From Ruegeria aquimaris (GTDB taxonomy: Bacteria > Pseudomonadota > Alphaproteobacteria > Rhodobacterales > Rhodobacteraceae), in NCBI RefSeq assembly GCF_025751555.1, contig NZ_JAOWLB010000015.1, positions 1 to 64,000 on the forward strand: a DNA stretch of 64,000 nucleotides. Direction: 5' to 3'. Both the position numbers and the translations under genes were made by a program. The notes beneath the pieces are model-generated. The model had not been told where the DNA came from and ran no database searches. It saw nothing but the letters and a program-made list of their open reading frames with translations. Below are positions 9,168 through 18,403 of the stretch, piece after piece; within the stretch, counting starts at the first letter, position 1; every line of letters begins with the position of its first letter.

Positions 9168-11315
9168 ATGGCGGGCAGGGTTGATCGGAGCGGGTTGCAG
9201 GTGGCGGGGGAACTGGCCGCCTTTGTGGAAGATCGGGCATTGCCCGGTACCGGCGTGTCGGCGGAGACCTTTTGGACAGGCCTGGCGCGGATGGTGGCGG
9301 AACTGGGGCCGAAGAACCGGGCGCTCCTGGCCAAACGCGAGGACCTTCAGGCCCGCATCGACGCCTGGCATATCGCACATCGCGATCAGCCGCACGATCA
9401 TGAGGCTTACAAGGCGTTCCTGAGCGACATCGGCTACCTCTTGCCCGAGGGCGAGGCGTTCGAGATCGAGACCGCGAATGTCGATCCCGAGATCGCAACC
9501 GTTCCCGGCCCGCAGCTGGTGGTACCGATCACCAACGCGCGCTATGCGCTGAACGCGGCCAATGCCCGCTGGGGTAGCCTGTACGACGCGTTTTACGGCA
9601 CCGACGCCATGGGCGGTCCGGCTCCGGCTGGCGGATACGACCGGGGTCGCGGCGCAAGGGTCGTGGCCCGGGCGCGGGTGTTCCTGGACGAGGCGTTTCC
9701 GATCAAGGGGACCAGCCATGCCGACGCGCGCCGCTATCACGTGCATGACGGGGCATTGCTGGTCGATGACCAGCCGTTGACGCACCCCGAGAAATTTGTC
9801 GGCTTCCGCGGCCATCCCAAGGCGCCGTCGGCGGTCTTGCTGCGCAATAACGGTCTGCATGTGGAACTGGTGTTCGACCGGACGCATCCGGTCGGCAGTC
9901 GCGATCAGGCGGGGCTGGCTGACGTGGTCATGGAAAGCGCCGTATCGGCCATTATGGACTGCGAGGATTCGGTCGCCTGCGTCGATGCCGAGGACAAGGT
10001 GCTGGCCTATTCCAACTGGCTGGGCCTGATGCGCGGCGACCTGACGGAGGAGGTCAGCAAGGGCGGCGGGACGTTCACCCGAGCGCTGAACGCCGACCGC
10101 AGCTATACCGCGCCGGACGGCACCGACCTGACGGTCAAGGGCCGGGCGCTGATGCTGGTGCGCAATGTCGGTCACCTGATGACCAACCCGGCGGTTCTGG
10201 ACGCCGAGGGCGGCGAGATCGGCGAGGGTCTGATGGATGCCCTTTGCACCACGCTGATCGCCATGCATGACCTGAAACGGGACGGCGGCAACTCCGTCTC
10301 AGGTTCGGTCTATGTGGTCAAGCCCAAGATGCACGGGCCGGAAGAGGTGGGTTTTGCCGTCGAGATCTTTGACATGGTCGAGGATATCCTCGGCCTGCCG
10401 CGTAACACGGTCAAGATCGGCATCATGGACGAGGAGCGGCGCACCAGCGTCAATCTCAAGGAATGTATCCGCGCCGCCAGATCGCGGGTCTGCTTCATCA
10501 ACACCGGATTCCTCGACCGGACCGGCGACGAGATCCATACCTCGATGGAGGCGGGGCCGTTCAGCCGCAAGGATTTCATCAAGCGCAAGTCCTGGATCAC
10601 CGCCTACGAGAACCTCAATGTCGATATCGGTCTGGAATGCGGTTTGTCTGGCAAGGCCCAGATCGGCAAGGGCATGTGGGCGATGCCCGACAAGATGGCG
10701 GCGATGATCGAGACCAAGATCGAACATCCCAAGGCCGGTGCCAACTGCGCCTGGGTGCCCAGCCCGACGGCCGCCACCCTGCATGCGCTGCATTATCACA
10801 AGGTCGATGTCTTTGCGGTGCAAAAGGCGCTCAAGGCCGGGGGGCGGCGGGCGCATGTGGACGGGATCCTGGAAATCCCGCTGGCCAGTTTCCGCAAATG
10901 GTCGCCCGAGCAGATCCGCCGCGAGGTCGAGAACAACGCGCAGGGCATCCTGGGCTATGTGGTGCGCTGGGTCGATCAGGGCGTCGGCTGTTCCAAGGTG
11001 CCGGACATCAACAACGTCGGCCTGATGGAGGACCGTGCCACCTGCCGAATCTCGGCCCAGCACATCGCCAACTGGCTGCATCATGGCGTTGTGGACGCGC
11101 AAGAGGTGATGGCGGCGATGCGCAAGATGGCCGAGGTGGTGGATGGCCAGAACGCCAGTGATCCGGCCTATCGCCCAATGGCGCCGGGGTTTGACGGCAT
11201 CGCCTTTCAGGCGGCCTGCGATCTGGTGTTCAAGGGGCGGGTGCAGCCCTCGGGCTACACCGAGCCGGTGCTGCATGCCCGGCGGCTGGAACTGAAGGCC
11301 GACCTTGGTGCGTGA
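9168..11315 (+). CDS. glcB: Malate synthase G
   Basis: 715 residues from the ATG at 9168, which has GGAGG 7 nt upstream; MSG enzymes are about 720 residues. It condenses glyoxylate and acetyl-CoA to malate, in the glyoxylate shunt or glycolate use. Family blocks are all present: [16 protein letters not shown] (Mg-binding acidic residues), the catalytic-Arg segment [32 protein letters not shown], and [18 protein letters not shown] with the catalytic Asp. Isocitrate lyase is not in the window. A GlcG-like gene follows 85 nt downstream on the same strand, which supports a glycolate/glyoxylate role. Confidence 0.97.
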   Translation: MAGRVDRSGLQVAGELAAFVEDRALPGTGVSAETFWTGLARMVAELGPKNRALLAKREDLQARIDAWHIAHRDQPHDHEAYKAFLSDIGYLLPEGEAFEIETANVDPEIATVPGPQLVVPITNARYALNAANARWGSLYDAFYGTDAMGGPAPAGGYDRGRGARVVARARVFLDEAFPIKGTSHADARRYHVHDGALLVDDQPLTHPEKFVGFRGHPKAPSAVLLRNNGLHVELVFDRTHPVGSRDQAGLADVVMESAVSAIMDCEDSVACVDAEDKVLAYSNWLGLMRGDLTEEVSKGGGTFTRALNADRSYTAPDGTDLTVKGRALMLVRNVGHLMTNPAVLDAEGGEIGEGLMDALCTTLIAMHDLKRDGGNSVSGSVYVVKPKMHGPEEVGFAVEIFDMVEDILGLPRNTVKIGIMDEERRTSVNLKECIRAARSRVCFINTGFLDRTGDEIHTSMEAGPFSRKDFIKRKSWITAYENLNVDIGLECGLSGKAQIGKGMWAMPDKMAAMIETKIEHPKAGANCAWVPSPTAATLHALHYHKVDVFAVQKALKAGGRRAHVDGILEIPLASFRKWSPEQIRREVENNAQGILGYVVRWVDQGVGCSKVPDINNVGLMEDRATCRISAQHIANWLHHGVVDAQEVMAAMRKMAEVVDGQNASDPAYRPMAPGFDGIAFQAACDLVFKGRVQPSGYTEPVLHARRLELKADLGA

Positions 11316-11317
11316 TT

Positions 11318-11351
11318 GAGAGGGCGGAGCGAGGGGGCTGTCTGCCCTCTC
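11318..11351. terminator. Intercistronic hairpin after malate synthase
   Basis: GAGAGGGC and GCCCTCTC form a perfect 8-bp stem with an 18-nt loop. No T-run follows directly, but the downstream box at 11362 supplies TATTTT. It probably attenuates or processes the message between glcB and the GlcG-like gene. Confidence 0.45.
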
Positions 11352-11361
11352 GCGCTACCCC

Positions 11362-11390
11362 GAGAGTATTTTCAACCAGAAAGAAACAGG
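11362..11390 (+). repeat. Intergenic repeat box, copy 1
   Basis: GAGAGTATTTTC followed by AACCAGAAAGAAACAGG, preceded by a GC-rich hairpin. Close relatives lie at 39914-39941, 58651-58679 and, inverted, 55601-55613. It sits immediately before the ribosome binding site of the GlcG-like gene. Confidence 0.6.
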
Positions 11391-11400
11391 GAGCGGAAAG

Positions 11401-11826
11401 ATGGCAATCAGTTTGCGGCGTGCGCGGGTGATCATCCGCAAGGCGCTGGAGAAGGGGCGCGAGATGCAGCTCAAGCCACTGTCGGTGGTTGTGCTGGACG
11501 CGGGCGGGCATGTGATCGCGTTCGAGCGCGAGGATGGCGCGGCGCCGGGTCGGTTCGGCATTGCCCAGGGCAAGGCGTATGGATCGGTCATGCTGGGCAT
11601 GGCGGGCACCGCGCAGATGGCGCGGGCCGAGGCGCAGGCCTATTTCATGGCGGCGGTTAACGGCGTCTATGGCGGCAAGGTGATCCCGGTGCCGGGCGGC
11701 GTGCTGGTGCGGGACAAGAAGGGCGCGGTGATCGGGGCGGTGGGCGTGACCGGCGATACCTCGGACAATGACGCGATTGCGGCGATGGCCGGGATCGAGG
11801 CCGCCGGTCTGGCTGGTGAAATCTGA
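11401..11826 (+). CDS. GlcG/HbpS family protein (DUF336)
   Basis: 141 residues, typical length for the GlcG/HbpS family (PF03928). The pattern PLSVVVLDAGGHVIAFER, followed by a Gly/Ala-rich middle and PVPGGVLVRDKKGAVIGAVGVTGD, is diagnostic. Family members bind haem or corrinoids or are found beside glycolate oxidase and malate synthase genes (glcG); the biochemical role of GlcG is not settled. Position directly after malate synthase G matches the glc arrangement, though no glycolate oxidase subunits are here. The start follows a GGGAGCGGAAAG box. Confidence 0.85.
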   Translation: MAISLRRARVIIRKALEKGREMQLKPLSVVVLDAGGHVIAFEREDGAAPGRFGIAQGKAYGSVMLGMAGTAQMARAEAQAYFMAAVNGVYGGKVIPVPGGVLVRDKKGAVIGAVGVTGDTSDNDAIAAMAGIEAAGLAGEI

Positions 11827-11948
11827 GGCAGCGCGGCAATTGTGCGCATTTGAACAGGGGCTTGCGCCCCTGTCGGGCCGCTGTAGCTGTTGCGGGGCCT
11901 CAGATGGCGAGATAACCTCTGTATCAGGCATGTGACAAGAGGGGAAAC

Positions 11949-12728
11949 ATGGCGCGGCCTGTCGTTGGGATCATCGGAAATTCCTATCTTTTGAACGACC
12001 AGTATCCTACCCATGCTGGCGGTACGATGAACTCGGACGCTGTGGCGAACGTAGCGGGCTGCCTGCCTTTGTTGATCCCGGCGGATCCCCGGTTTGTCTC
12101 GGTGGAGGAGTTGCTGGAAACCTGCGACGGCTTCCTGCTGACCGGGGGGCGGCCGAACGTGCACCCCGAGGAATATGGCGAGGATGAAACCGAAGCGCAC
12201 GGGCAGTTCGACCGGGCGCGGGATGCCATTACCCTGCCCTTGGTACGCGCCTGTGTGGAGCGCGGGCAACCCTTTCTGGGCATCTGCCGGGGTTTTCAGG
12301 AAGTCAACGTTGCGCTGGGCGGAACATTGCACCCGGAGATACGCGATCTGCCCGGGCGGATGAACCACCGGATGCCTCCGGATGGCACGCTGGAGGAGAA
12401 GTTCGCGCTTCGGCATGTGGTCTCCGTCAGCGAGGGCGGTGTTTTCCACCGTCTGTTCGGCGCCCGCGAGGTTATGACGAACACCCTGCACGGGCAGGGG
12501 ATCAAGTGCCCGGGCTGCCGTGTGGTTGTCGATGGTGTGGCGCCTGACGGAACCCCCGAGGCGATCTATGTCAAGGACGCGCCGGGCTTTACCCTGTCGG
12601 TGCAATGGCATCCGGAATGGGATGCCGCCAACGACCCGGTATCGCGGCCGCTGTTTACGGCATTTGGTGACGCGGTGCGTGCCTGGGCCGATGGCCGGTC
12701 GCGACCGGTCATGCAGAAGTCGGCGTAA
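11949..12728 (+). CDS. Class I glutamine amidotransferase-like hydrolase (peptidase C26)
   Basis: 259 residues, of the gamma-glutamyl-gamma-aminobutyrate hydrolase (PuuD-like) family. The nucleophile elbow GICRGFQ is near residue 115 and the His-Glu of the triad is in VQWHPEWD near residue 227. LLTGGRPNVHPEEYG matches the family's LTGGxxNVxPxxY block. It probably hydrolyses a gamma-glutamyl amide, such as an intermediate of polyamine or amine catabolism; no other puu genes are nearby, so the substrate is open. The ATG at 11949 follows GAGGGGAAAC. It ends 9 nt from a convergent gene. Confidence 0.9.
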   Translation: MARPVVGIIGNSYLLNDQYPTHAGGTMNSDAVANVAGCLPLLIPADPRFVSVEELLETCDGFLLTGGRPNVHPEEYGEDETEAHGQFDRARDAITLPLVRACVERGQPFLGICRGFQEVNVALGGTLHPEIRDLPGRMNHRMPPDGTLEEKFALRHVVSVSEGGVFHRLFGAREVMTNTLHGQGIKCPGCRVVVDGVAPDGTPEAIYVKDAPGFTLSVQWHPEWDAANDPVSRPLFTAFGDAVRAWADGRSRPVMQKSA

Positions 12729-12737
12729 ACCAGCAGA

Positions 12738-14816
12738 TCAAGCGGCGAGAATTCGGGCTTCATGTGCCTTGAGGCAAGGCCGCGCCGTGGCGCCAAAAGC
12801 GCCCTTGTGGCTCCGCAGCTCCGGGAAAAGAAGAAACATCTCGTCCCGCGCGCAATCGCTGAGCGCCGCCAGGCCTTCATCGCCGGGATAAAAGCTCTCG
12901 GTGGCGGCATCGTTGGCATAGATGACTTCGTGCCGATCCAACATGAGGTGGATATAGGTCACCTCACCGCCCTCGATCCGGGCAGCGGCCGGATTATCAA
13001 GCAGATGACTCGCCGCGACCAGGACCTCGGGTTCGCCGAAGTACATCTGGGCCCGCGGCCCGGACCACAGCAGCCTGTGCTGCGGCGAAACGAGCAGGGG
13101 CGCCGTTGCCCCCGGCAGCAGGACCGGGTCCAGCCGGATGGGCGCGTGCTTGCCCTGGGCATGGACGGTACGGCTGCCGATCCAGCGCAACGGTTGCAGC
13201 CCGTTGTCGCGAGTCACGATGAGGTCACCTAGGCGCAGTGTCTCGATGGGGCGCGGCCCATGGGCGGTAGCGATCAACGTGCCGGGGGTGAAGCAGATGA
13301 TGTTTTCGATGTTGGTGAACGACACCAGCGTGCCGTCGAACAGTTCGACCGTGCCTGCCAGTTCGCCAGGTAGGTTGGTGGTCAGGTTCAGGGTGTTGCG
13401 GTCGGCAACTCCACCCAGATCGAGGGTGTCGCCATTGATCTCGTCCTCTTCGTTCCCGATGATCGATATCGTCCCGCTGCCTGCCTCTCCCAGTTCAGTT
13501 AGAATGAACAGATCATCGCCCGCTCCGCCTTCAACGGCGTCACCTTGCGCGGCTTCGATGGTATCGTTTCCATCGCCGCCAAACACCTGATCGGCCCCGG
13601 TATTGCCAAGCAGCAGATCGCCCCCCCCCTGACCCGAGAGCGTGTCATCGCCGCTGCCTCCGTCGATTGTGTCGTTGCCGTCCTGCGGATTGCGAGTGTC
13701 AAAGTAGACGTCGCTGATCCAGACGGCTTGTGTCCCATTGAGGGCGTTGGCGTAGACGATTTCGATCGACTGAACCGGTCCGGCAATCTCGACCAGAACA
13801 GACCCCGACTCGTCCAGCGCGCTGTCGGATTGATTCCCGGCCGTTATCGTACTGCCGGACACCGTGTCGGGATTGGTTCCCGCACCCGAAGGGGTAAGGG
13901 TGATGGCGACCGGGTTGCCGTTTGCGTCAAAGGCACGGACCTCGAGAATGTCGCGATGATTGCGGTTGGCCCAGTCGACATCGTTGATGCGGAACATCAC
14001 GTTCTCGACTTCGTCCTCGACATCGAAATCGGTGCGGGCCGAGAACTCTATTCGGGTCGTCGAGGTCGCGCCCCGGCCTTGCCCGGCGAGGTAAAGGGAG
14101 GAGTATTCGGATTGAACCTCGCCGCTGCGAACATAGCTCTCTTCACCGGTATCGACCTCGAAGACGGGATTGTTGTTGCCGTCGTCAGTGAAACTGACTG
14201 TTACATTCATGCGGCCGGTCGCCTGCGTGAAACCGGCAGAGAGGTCGGTGCCGTCGGTGCCTTCGGCAAACCAGTTCAGGGATTCGGTGCTACCACCCTG
14301 CCCATCGCCGTAGAGCAGGTCGTTTCCGTCGCCCCCTTGAATTTCGTCATCGCCGCTTCCCCCATAGACCAAGTCGTCTCCAAGACCCGAGTCGACGGTA
14401 TCGTTCCCCTTGCTGGCAAAGACCTGATCTCCGAACCCGCCGGGGCCGGTTCCGTTGCCGCTATCGACCGAACTACCATTGTTGTCCACATAGCCATCGT
14501 CGATCAGGTCGTCGTTGTTGGTACCTTGAACCTTGTTGAATGGCGAGAAATACGGGGCCGACACTGTCTCGGCACCGGACAGAGTGCTGACCGGCCCCAG
14601 GTCGGGGACGAAATAAAGGCTTCCGTTGGTGGCCAGGTAGTACTGACCAGTTTCCAGCTCGTTGTTGTAGGTGGTGCTGCCAACAGTTCCCGACCAGGCC
14701 CATTCTCCAGAACCGATCAACTGGGCGGTGGTGAAATTGACCAGGGCGCCGCCGATGCTGGCGGCGAGCGACAAGTCCTGATCGATCCCGAGGGTTACGA
14801 GATAACCGCTGGGCAT
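12738..14816 (-). CDS. Hint-domain and RTX-repeat (haemolysin-type calcium-binding) secreted protein
   Basis: 692 residues from the ATG at 14816, which has GGAAGG 8 nt upstream; a GTG at 14825 is the alternative. After an N-terminal region of about 110 residues, RTX nonapeptide repeats (GGSGDDEIQGGDGNDLLYG type) appear near residues 135-165. A beta-rich middle domain (about 175-370) follows, then more RTX repeats (GGSGDDTLSGQGGG, GGDGNDTIEAAQGD) near 380-430. A C-terminal Hint domain starts at CFTPGTLIATAHG near residue 505. The RTX repeats imply calcium folding and type I export; no export genes are adjacent. Hint/RTX proteins are common in roseobacters, but their substrates are unknown. Confidence 0.88.
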   Translation of the reverse strand: MPSGYLVTLGIDQDLSLAASIGGALVNFTTAQLIGSGEWAWSGTVGSTTYNNELETGQYYLATNGSLYFVPDLGPVSTLSGAETVSAPYFSPFNKVQGTNNDDLIDDGYVDNNGSSVDSGNGTGPGGFGDQVFASKGNDTVDSGLGDDLVYGGSGDDEIQGGDGNDLLYGDGQGGSTESLNWFAEGTDGTDLSAGFTQATGRMNVTVSFTDDGNNNPVFEVDTGEESYVRSGEVQSEYSSLYLAGQGRGATSTTRIEFSARTDFDVEDEVENVMFRINDVDWANRNHRDILEVRAFDANGNPVAITLTPSGAGTNPDTVSGSTITAGNQSDSALDESGSVLVEIAGPVQSIEIVYANALNGTQAVWISDVYFDTRNPQDGNDTIDGGSGDDTLSGQGGGDLLLGNTGADQVFGGDGNDTIEAAQGDAVEGGAGDDLFILTELGEAGSGTISIIGNEEDEINGDTLDLGGVADRNTLNLTTNLPGELAGTVELFDGTLVSFTNIENIICFTPGTLIATAHGPRPIETLRLGDLIVTRDNGLQPLRWIGSRTVHAQGKHAPIRLDPVLLPGATAPLLVSPQHRLLWSGPRAQMYFGEPEVLVAASHLLDNPAAARIEGGEVTYIHLMLDRHEVIYANDAATESFYPGDEGLAALSDCARDEMFLLFPELRSHKGAFGATARPCLKAHEARILAA

Positions 14817-14974
14817 AGTTTCCACCTTCCACGCGTTTCTGCGTTGATTTCTCCCGGTTCATGGGACGGAAAGGGGATGAACCTGTTCCGCCAGTATCCT
14901 CAATAAAAGGCGACATTGGCGAGACAGAGGTCGGATTGAGGCCGATGTGGAAACATTTGTGTTAACTTTGTGAA

Positions 14975-15001
14975 CAAAAAACCCGCGCCGGTTGGCGCGG
15001 G
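14975..15001 (-). terminator. Rho-independent terminator of the molybdenum hydroxylase operon
   Basis: CCCGCGCC, a 4-nt loop and GGCGCGGG form a perfect 8-bp stem. On the minus strand it is followed directly by a run of seven T residues, 23 nt past the stop codon at 15024. Confidence 0.9.
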
Positions 15002-15023
15002 TGTCCCGTTTTGCCGGGCTGGA

Positions 15024-17264
15024 TCAGGCTAACAGGTCGAAGTGTTCGGATAACGGCAGGCTGCGTGCCCTCTTGCCGGTGAGGTCGAACAGGGCGTTGC
15101 CAAGTGCGGGCATCGCCGGAGGCGTCCCGGGTTCTCCCACACCGCTGAGCCGGTTCTTTGTTTCCAGAATGCGCACATCGAACGCAGGCGTGTTGTGCAT
15201 TCGCATGGCGTCATAGTCGGGAAAGTTCATCTGTTCGACTTCGCCGCCCGAGAAGGTGATCTGGCCGAAGCAGGCCGCCGACAGGCCATAGATCATGCCA
15301 CCGACAAGCTGCGCCTCGACTGTGCCCGGGTCCAGCGCAAGACCCACATCCGCCGCGATCCATGCTCTGGCGATGCGAATGCCGGCGTCTTCGGCCACCA
15401 CCTCGACAACCTGCGCGACCGGCGTGCCAAAGGAATAGGTGAAGGCCACGCCGCGCCCGACACCTTCGGGTGTCTTGCCGGTCCAGCCGGACATGTCGCG
15501 CACGGCCTCCAGCACGGCGGCGGCGGGGGCCCATTCGGCGCGCGCCAGTTCCAGCCGGAAATCGAGCGGGTCCCGTCCGGCGGCATGGGCCATTTCGTCG
15601 ATGAACGTGTCGAAGAAGAACCCGTTCATGGAGGCGCCGACAGACCGCCAGAACCCGACCGGGATTGCCATGTCGGCCAGATAGCCACGCACGCGAAAAT
15701 TGGGAATTGCGTAGGGTGCGTTGAACGCCGCATCCACGGTCGCCTTGTCCGGACCGGCCATCGGCAGGCCCAGCCAACGGCCAACACCCTGCTGCGCGCA
15801 GGATTGCGCGGCGATGCGGCCATCGACCACAACCGCTTTTCCATCCTGCACCGCGCCACGGAACCGGGCGATTGCGCCGGGGCGGTAGAAATCGTGGCGC
15901 ATGTCCTCTTCGCGCGACCAGGTCACCTGAACCGGTACACCCTCCAGTTCCCGCGCCACACGCGCCGCCAGGACCGAGAAGTCCACTTCGCCGCGTCGCC
16001 CAAACCCACCGCCCATGTAGGTCGTGTGGATCTCGACCTGCTCGGGTTCCAGACCGACCGCCGTTGCGCAATGGTTCTGGACAAACACGGGCGCCTGATT
16101 GCCGCTCCAAACCTGCAACCGGTCACCGGTGAACAGCGCGGTCGCGCTCATCGGCTCCATGGTTGCATGCGCCAGGTAGGGAATGCGGTACTCGGCGTCG
16201 ACTTCGGTGCTCCCGGCGGGCAGGGCAGAGGCGTCGCCGTCATCCCGGAGGGTCGAGTTCGCCTCACCGTCGAACGCGGCGGCGATGGTGTCGAAGATCT
16301 GTTCCGTCTCGGGCGGATAGGGTGCGTCTTCCCACGCGATCTCGACCGCGTCGAGCGCCTGCATCGCCAGCCAGGTGTTGCTGGCCACAACCGCGACACC
16401 GGTGCCGAGGTCCACGATCCTTTCGACGCCGGGCATGGCAAGCGCTGCACTGTCGTCAAAGGATTTCATGCCCGCGCCCAGGCGCGGCGACATGCGCAGG
16501 CTGGCGAATTTCATTCCAGGCAGGCGAACGTCGATCCCGAACTCGGCGGTACCGGTGGCCTTGCCCGCCATGTCGAGGCGCGGCTGAGTGCGCCCAAGCA
16601 GGCGCCATTCGGACGGGTTGCGCAGTGCGCCTTCGACCGGGTCGAGCCGGGCGGCCTCTTCGGCAAGTTCGGTGTATGCGATCTCGGTTCCATCCGGCGC
16701 GATAACCTTGCCGGCCTTGGTCGAGAGCCGGTCGCGGGGCACGCCCAAACGCTTGGCGGCGGCCTCTTTCAGGGTTTCCCGGGCCGCAGCACCCGCCTCG
16801 CGCATCCGCTCGAACCCGTCGACCATCGAGGTTGAGCCACCCGTCACTTGGGCGCCGATCAGCTTGCCGACGACTCCCAGCGTTTCCGCCAGGCCATGCA
16901 TGAAGTCGGATTGATCATATCCTTTGCCCGGCAGCGCCTCTCCCATCAGAGCGGTGTTGTAATACGCCACCGCTGCCGGACCATGCAGGACCCTGACCTG
17001 ATCCAGTTCGACATCCAGTTCCTCGGCGATCAGGGCGGCCCAGGTTGTCTGTACCCCCTGACCCATCTCGGCGCGTGGCGCAAAGAGCGTGATCCCCTCG
17101 GCATCAATCAGCACAAAGGGGTTGAGCGCGGCCTGTCCCGGTCCCGGTTTCAAGGGGTTGGGCGCCGGGCGCGAGACGTAATAGGCGCCAAATGCCACCC
17201 CGCCGACGATTGCGGCAGATCCGATCAGAAAGGTGCGGCGGGCGATCTTGCCAATGCTTGCCAT
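15024..17264 (-). CDS. Molybdopterin-binding subunit, xanthine dehydrogenase/isoquinoline 1-oxidoreductase beta type
   Basis: 746 residues, the size of IorB-type molybdenum hydroxylase large subunits. A twin-arginine leader is visible at the N-terminus (ARRTFLIGSAAIVGG), so the enzyme probably works in the periplasm. The Moco-binding blocks include GGFGRRGEVD near residue 425, NCAT and MEPM, as well as CAQQGVGRWLG. The active-site Glu region near the C-terminus reads GVGEPGTPP. It oxidises an aldehyde or N-heterocycle by hydroxylation with water. The partner iron-sulfur subunit lies 3 nt upstream; no FAD subunit is present, as in the isoquinoline and aldehyde oxidoreductase subgroup. Electrons would leave to cytochrome c or quinone. 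Substrate unknown. Confidence 0.92.
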   Translation of the reverse strand: MASIGKIARRTFLIGSAAIVGGVAFGAYYVSRPAPNPLKPGPGQAALNPFVLIDAEGITLFAPRAEMGQGVQTTWAALIAEELDVELDQVRVLHGPAAVAYYNTALMGEALPGKGYDQSDFMHGLAETLGVVGKLIGAQVTGGSTSMVDGFERMREAGAAARETLKEAAAKRLGVPRDRLSTKAGKVIAPDGTEIAYTELAEEAARLDPVEGALRNPSEWRLLGRTQPRLDMAGKATGTAEFGIDVRLPGMKFASLRMSPRLGAGMKSFDDSAALAMPGVERIVDLGTGVAVVASNTWLAMQALDAVEIAWEDAPYPPETEQIFDTIAAAFDGEANSTLRDDGDASALPAGSTEVDAEYRIPYLAHATMEPMSATALFTGDRLQVWSGNQAPVFVQNHCATAVGLEPEQVEIHTTYMGGGFGRRGEVDFSVLAARVARELEGVPVQVTWSREEDMRHDFYRPGAIARFRGAVQDGKAVVVDGRIAAQSCAQQGVGRWLGLPMAGPDKATVDAAFNAPYAIPNFRVRGYLADMAIPVGFWRSVGASMNGFFFDTFIDEMAHAAGRDPLDFRLELARAEWAPAAAVLEAVRDMSGWTGKTPEGVGRGVAFTYSFGTPVAQVVEVVAEDAGIRIARAWIAADVGLALDPGTVEAQLVGGMIYGLSAACFGQITFSGGEVEQMNFPDYDAMRMHNTPAFDVRILETKNRLSGVGEPGTPPAMPALGNALFDLTGKRARSLPLSEHFDLLA

Positions 17265-17267
17265 GGA

Positions 17268-17732
17268 TCAGGCCTCCTTCAGCTTGCTGGCAGCCGCGTG
17301 GATGGCGGCGCGGATGCGGGGATAGGTTCCACAGCGGCACAGATTGCCTTGCATGGCCTCGTCGATCTCTTGATCCGTCGGCGCCGGGTTGGTGCTCAGC
17401 AGCGCGGCGGCCTGCATGATCTGGCCAGACTGGCAGTACCCGCATTGCGCCACCTGATGATCGACCCAGGCCTGCTGGATCGCGGCCATCGCTTCAGGCG
17501 TGCCGAGGCCTTCGATCGTGGTGACCGACCCCCAAACATCGCCAAGCGCGACCTGGCAGCTGCGCACCGCCTCGCCGTCGATATGAACGGTACAGGCTCC
17601 ACAGGCGGCGACGCCGCAGCCAAACTTGGTTCCGGTCAGCCCGATTTCGTCGCGCAGGACCCAAAGCAGGGGAACATCGTCGGGCAGGTCCACCTGGTGT
17701 GCCTTGCCGTTGATCGTCAGGGAGGTTGCCAT
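17268..17732 (-). CDS. [2Fe-2S]-binding subunit of the molybdenum hydroxylase
   Basis: 154 residues with both [2Fe-2S] clusters of the family. The plant-ferredoxin-like set is [20 protein letters not shown] near residue 35, and the alpha-helical cluster is in [15 protein letters not shown] near residue 98 and [15 protein letters not shown] near residue 131. It passes electrons from the molybdenum centre of the 746-residue partner. No signal peptide is present, as expected if it is co-exported bound to the Tat-tagged partner. First gene of the operon, divergent from the TetR gene. Confidence 0.93.
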   Translation of the reverse strand: MATSLTINGKAHQVDLPDDVPLLWVLRDEIGLTGTKFGCGVAACGACTVHIDGEAVRSCQVALGDVWGSVTTIEGLGTPEAMAAIQQAWVDHQVAQCGYCQSGQIMQAAALLSTNPAPTDQEIDEAMQGNLCRCGTYPRIRAAIHAAASKLKEA

Positions 17733-17759
17733 GGTCGCCTCGTTTCTGAATGTCGGTTA

Positions 17760-17798
17760 TGACAAAATGGTCATTATTTGTCAGGATGTCAATTGACA
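17760..17798. promoter_or_regulatory. Candidate operator for the divergent TetR regulator
   Basis: Between the iron-sulfur subunit gene and the TetR gene are two palindromic sites. One is TGACAAA...TTTGTCA, spanning 17760-17783. The other is a perfect 12-nt palindrome TGTCAATTGACA at 17787-17798. Both contain the half-site TGACAAA/TTTGTCA, and they lie where a repressor would block both promoters. Confidence 0.55.
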
Positions 17799-17821
17799 AA
17801 ATCTGAAGCTTCTGTCAGTTC

Positions 17822-18403
17822 ATGAACATGAAAGACGCGGATATCGATCCAAAGGTGAAGGCGATCCTCGAGTCGGCCTGGCAGGTTTTTGCGACCTATG
17901 GGTTTCGCAAGACCTCGATGGATGACATAGCGCGCGGCGCAAAGATGTCGCGTCCGGCGGTGTACCTTTATTACAAGAACAAAGAGGCGATCTTTCGCAG
18001 CCTTGTCGAGATGCATTACACGACCAAGACACAGGCCCTGAGCGCGGCGTTGAACGCCGACGCACCGGTGGAAACCCTGTTGCAAGCGGCCGTTGCCGCA
18101 CAGGGGGACGGTGTGGCCACCTTATTGAACTCACCGCATGGGATGGAGCTGTTGGACGCTGGAACCTCCACCGCGCCCGATATTGTCGAGGCCGGAGAGG
18201 CCGGGTTGCAACGGGTCTATGCCGACTGGCTGCAACGCGAGAGCGACGCGGGCCGTATTCGGTTGGCCGACGATCCGGCAGAGGTCGCGGCGACAATTGC
18301 CGCCGCTCTCAAGGGGATCAAGATGACCGCGCCCGATTACGCGCGCTATACCGCGCGCGCCGCACAACTGGCGGCGCTGGTCGCGGCGGGGTTGACCGCC
18401 TAG
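17822..18403 (+). CDS. TetR family transcriptional regulator
   Basis: 193 residues. The N-terminal helix-turn-helix is clear: AWQVFATYGFRKTSMDDIARGAKMSRPAVYLYYKNKEAIF in pattern, residues about 18-58. The C-terminal ligand domain is variable and does not tell the inducer. It is transcribed away from the molybdenum hydroxylase pair, with paired palindromes between, so it most likely represses that operon and itself. Start could be the ATG at 17822 or 17828; neither has a strong ribosome binding site. Its 3' end overlaps kynU by 4 nt tail to tail. Confidence 0.93.
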   Translation: MNMKDADIDPKVKAILESAWQVFATYGFRKTSMDDIARGAKMSRPAVYLYYKNKEAIFRSLVEMHYTTKTQALSAALNADAPVETLLQAAVAAQGDGVATLLNSPHGMELLDAGTSTAPDIVEAGEAGLQRVYADWLQRESDAGRIRLADDPAEVAATIAAALKGIKMTAPDYARYTARAAQLAALVAAGLTA

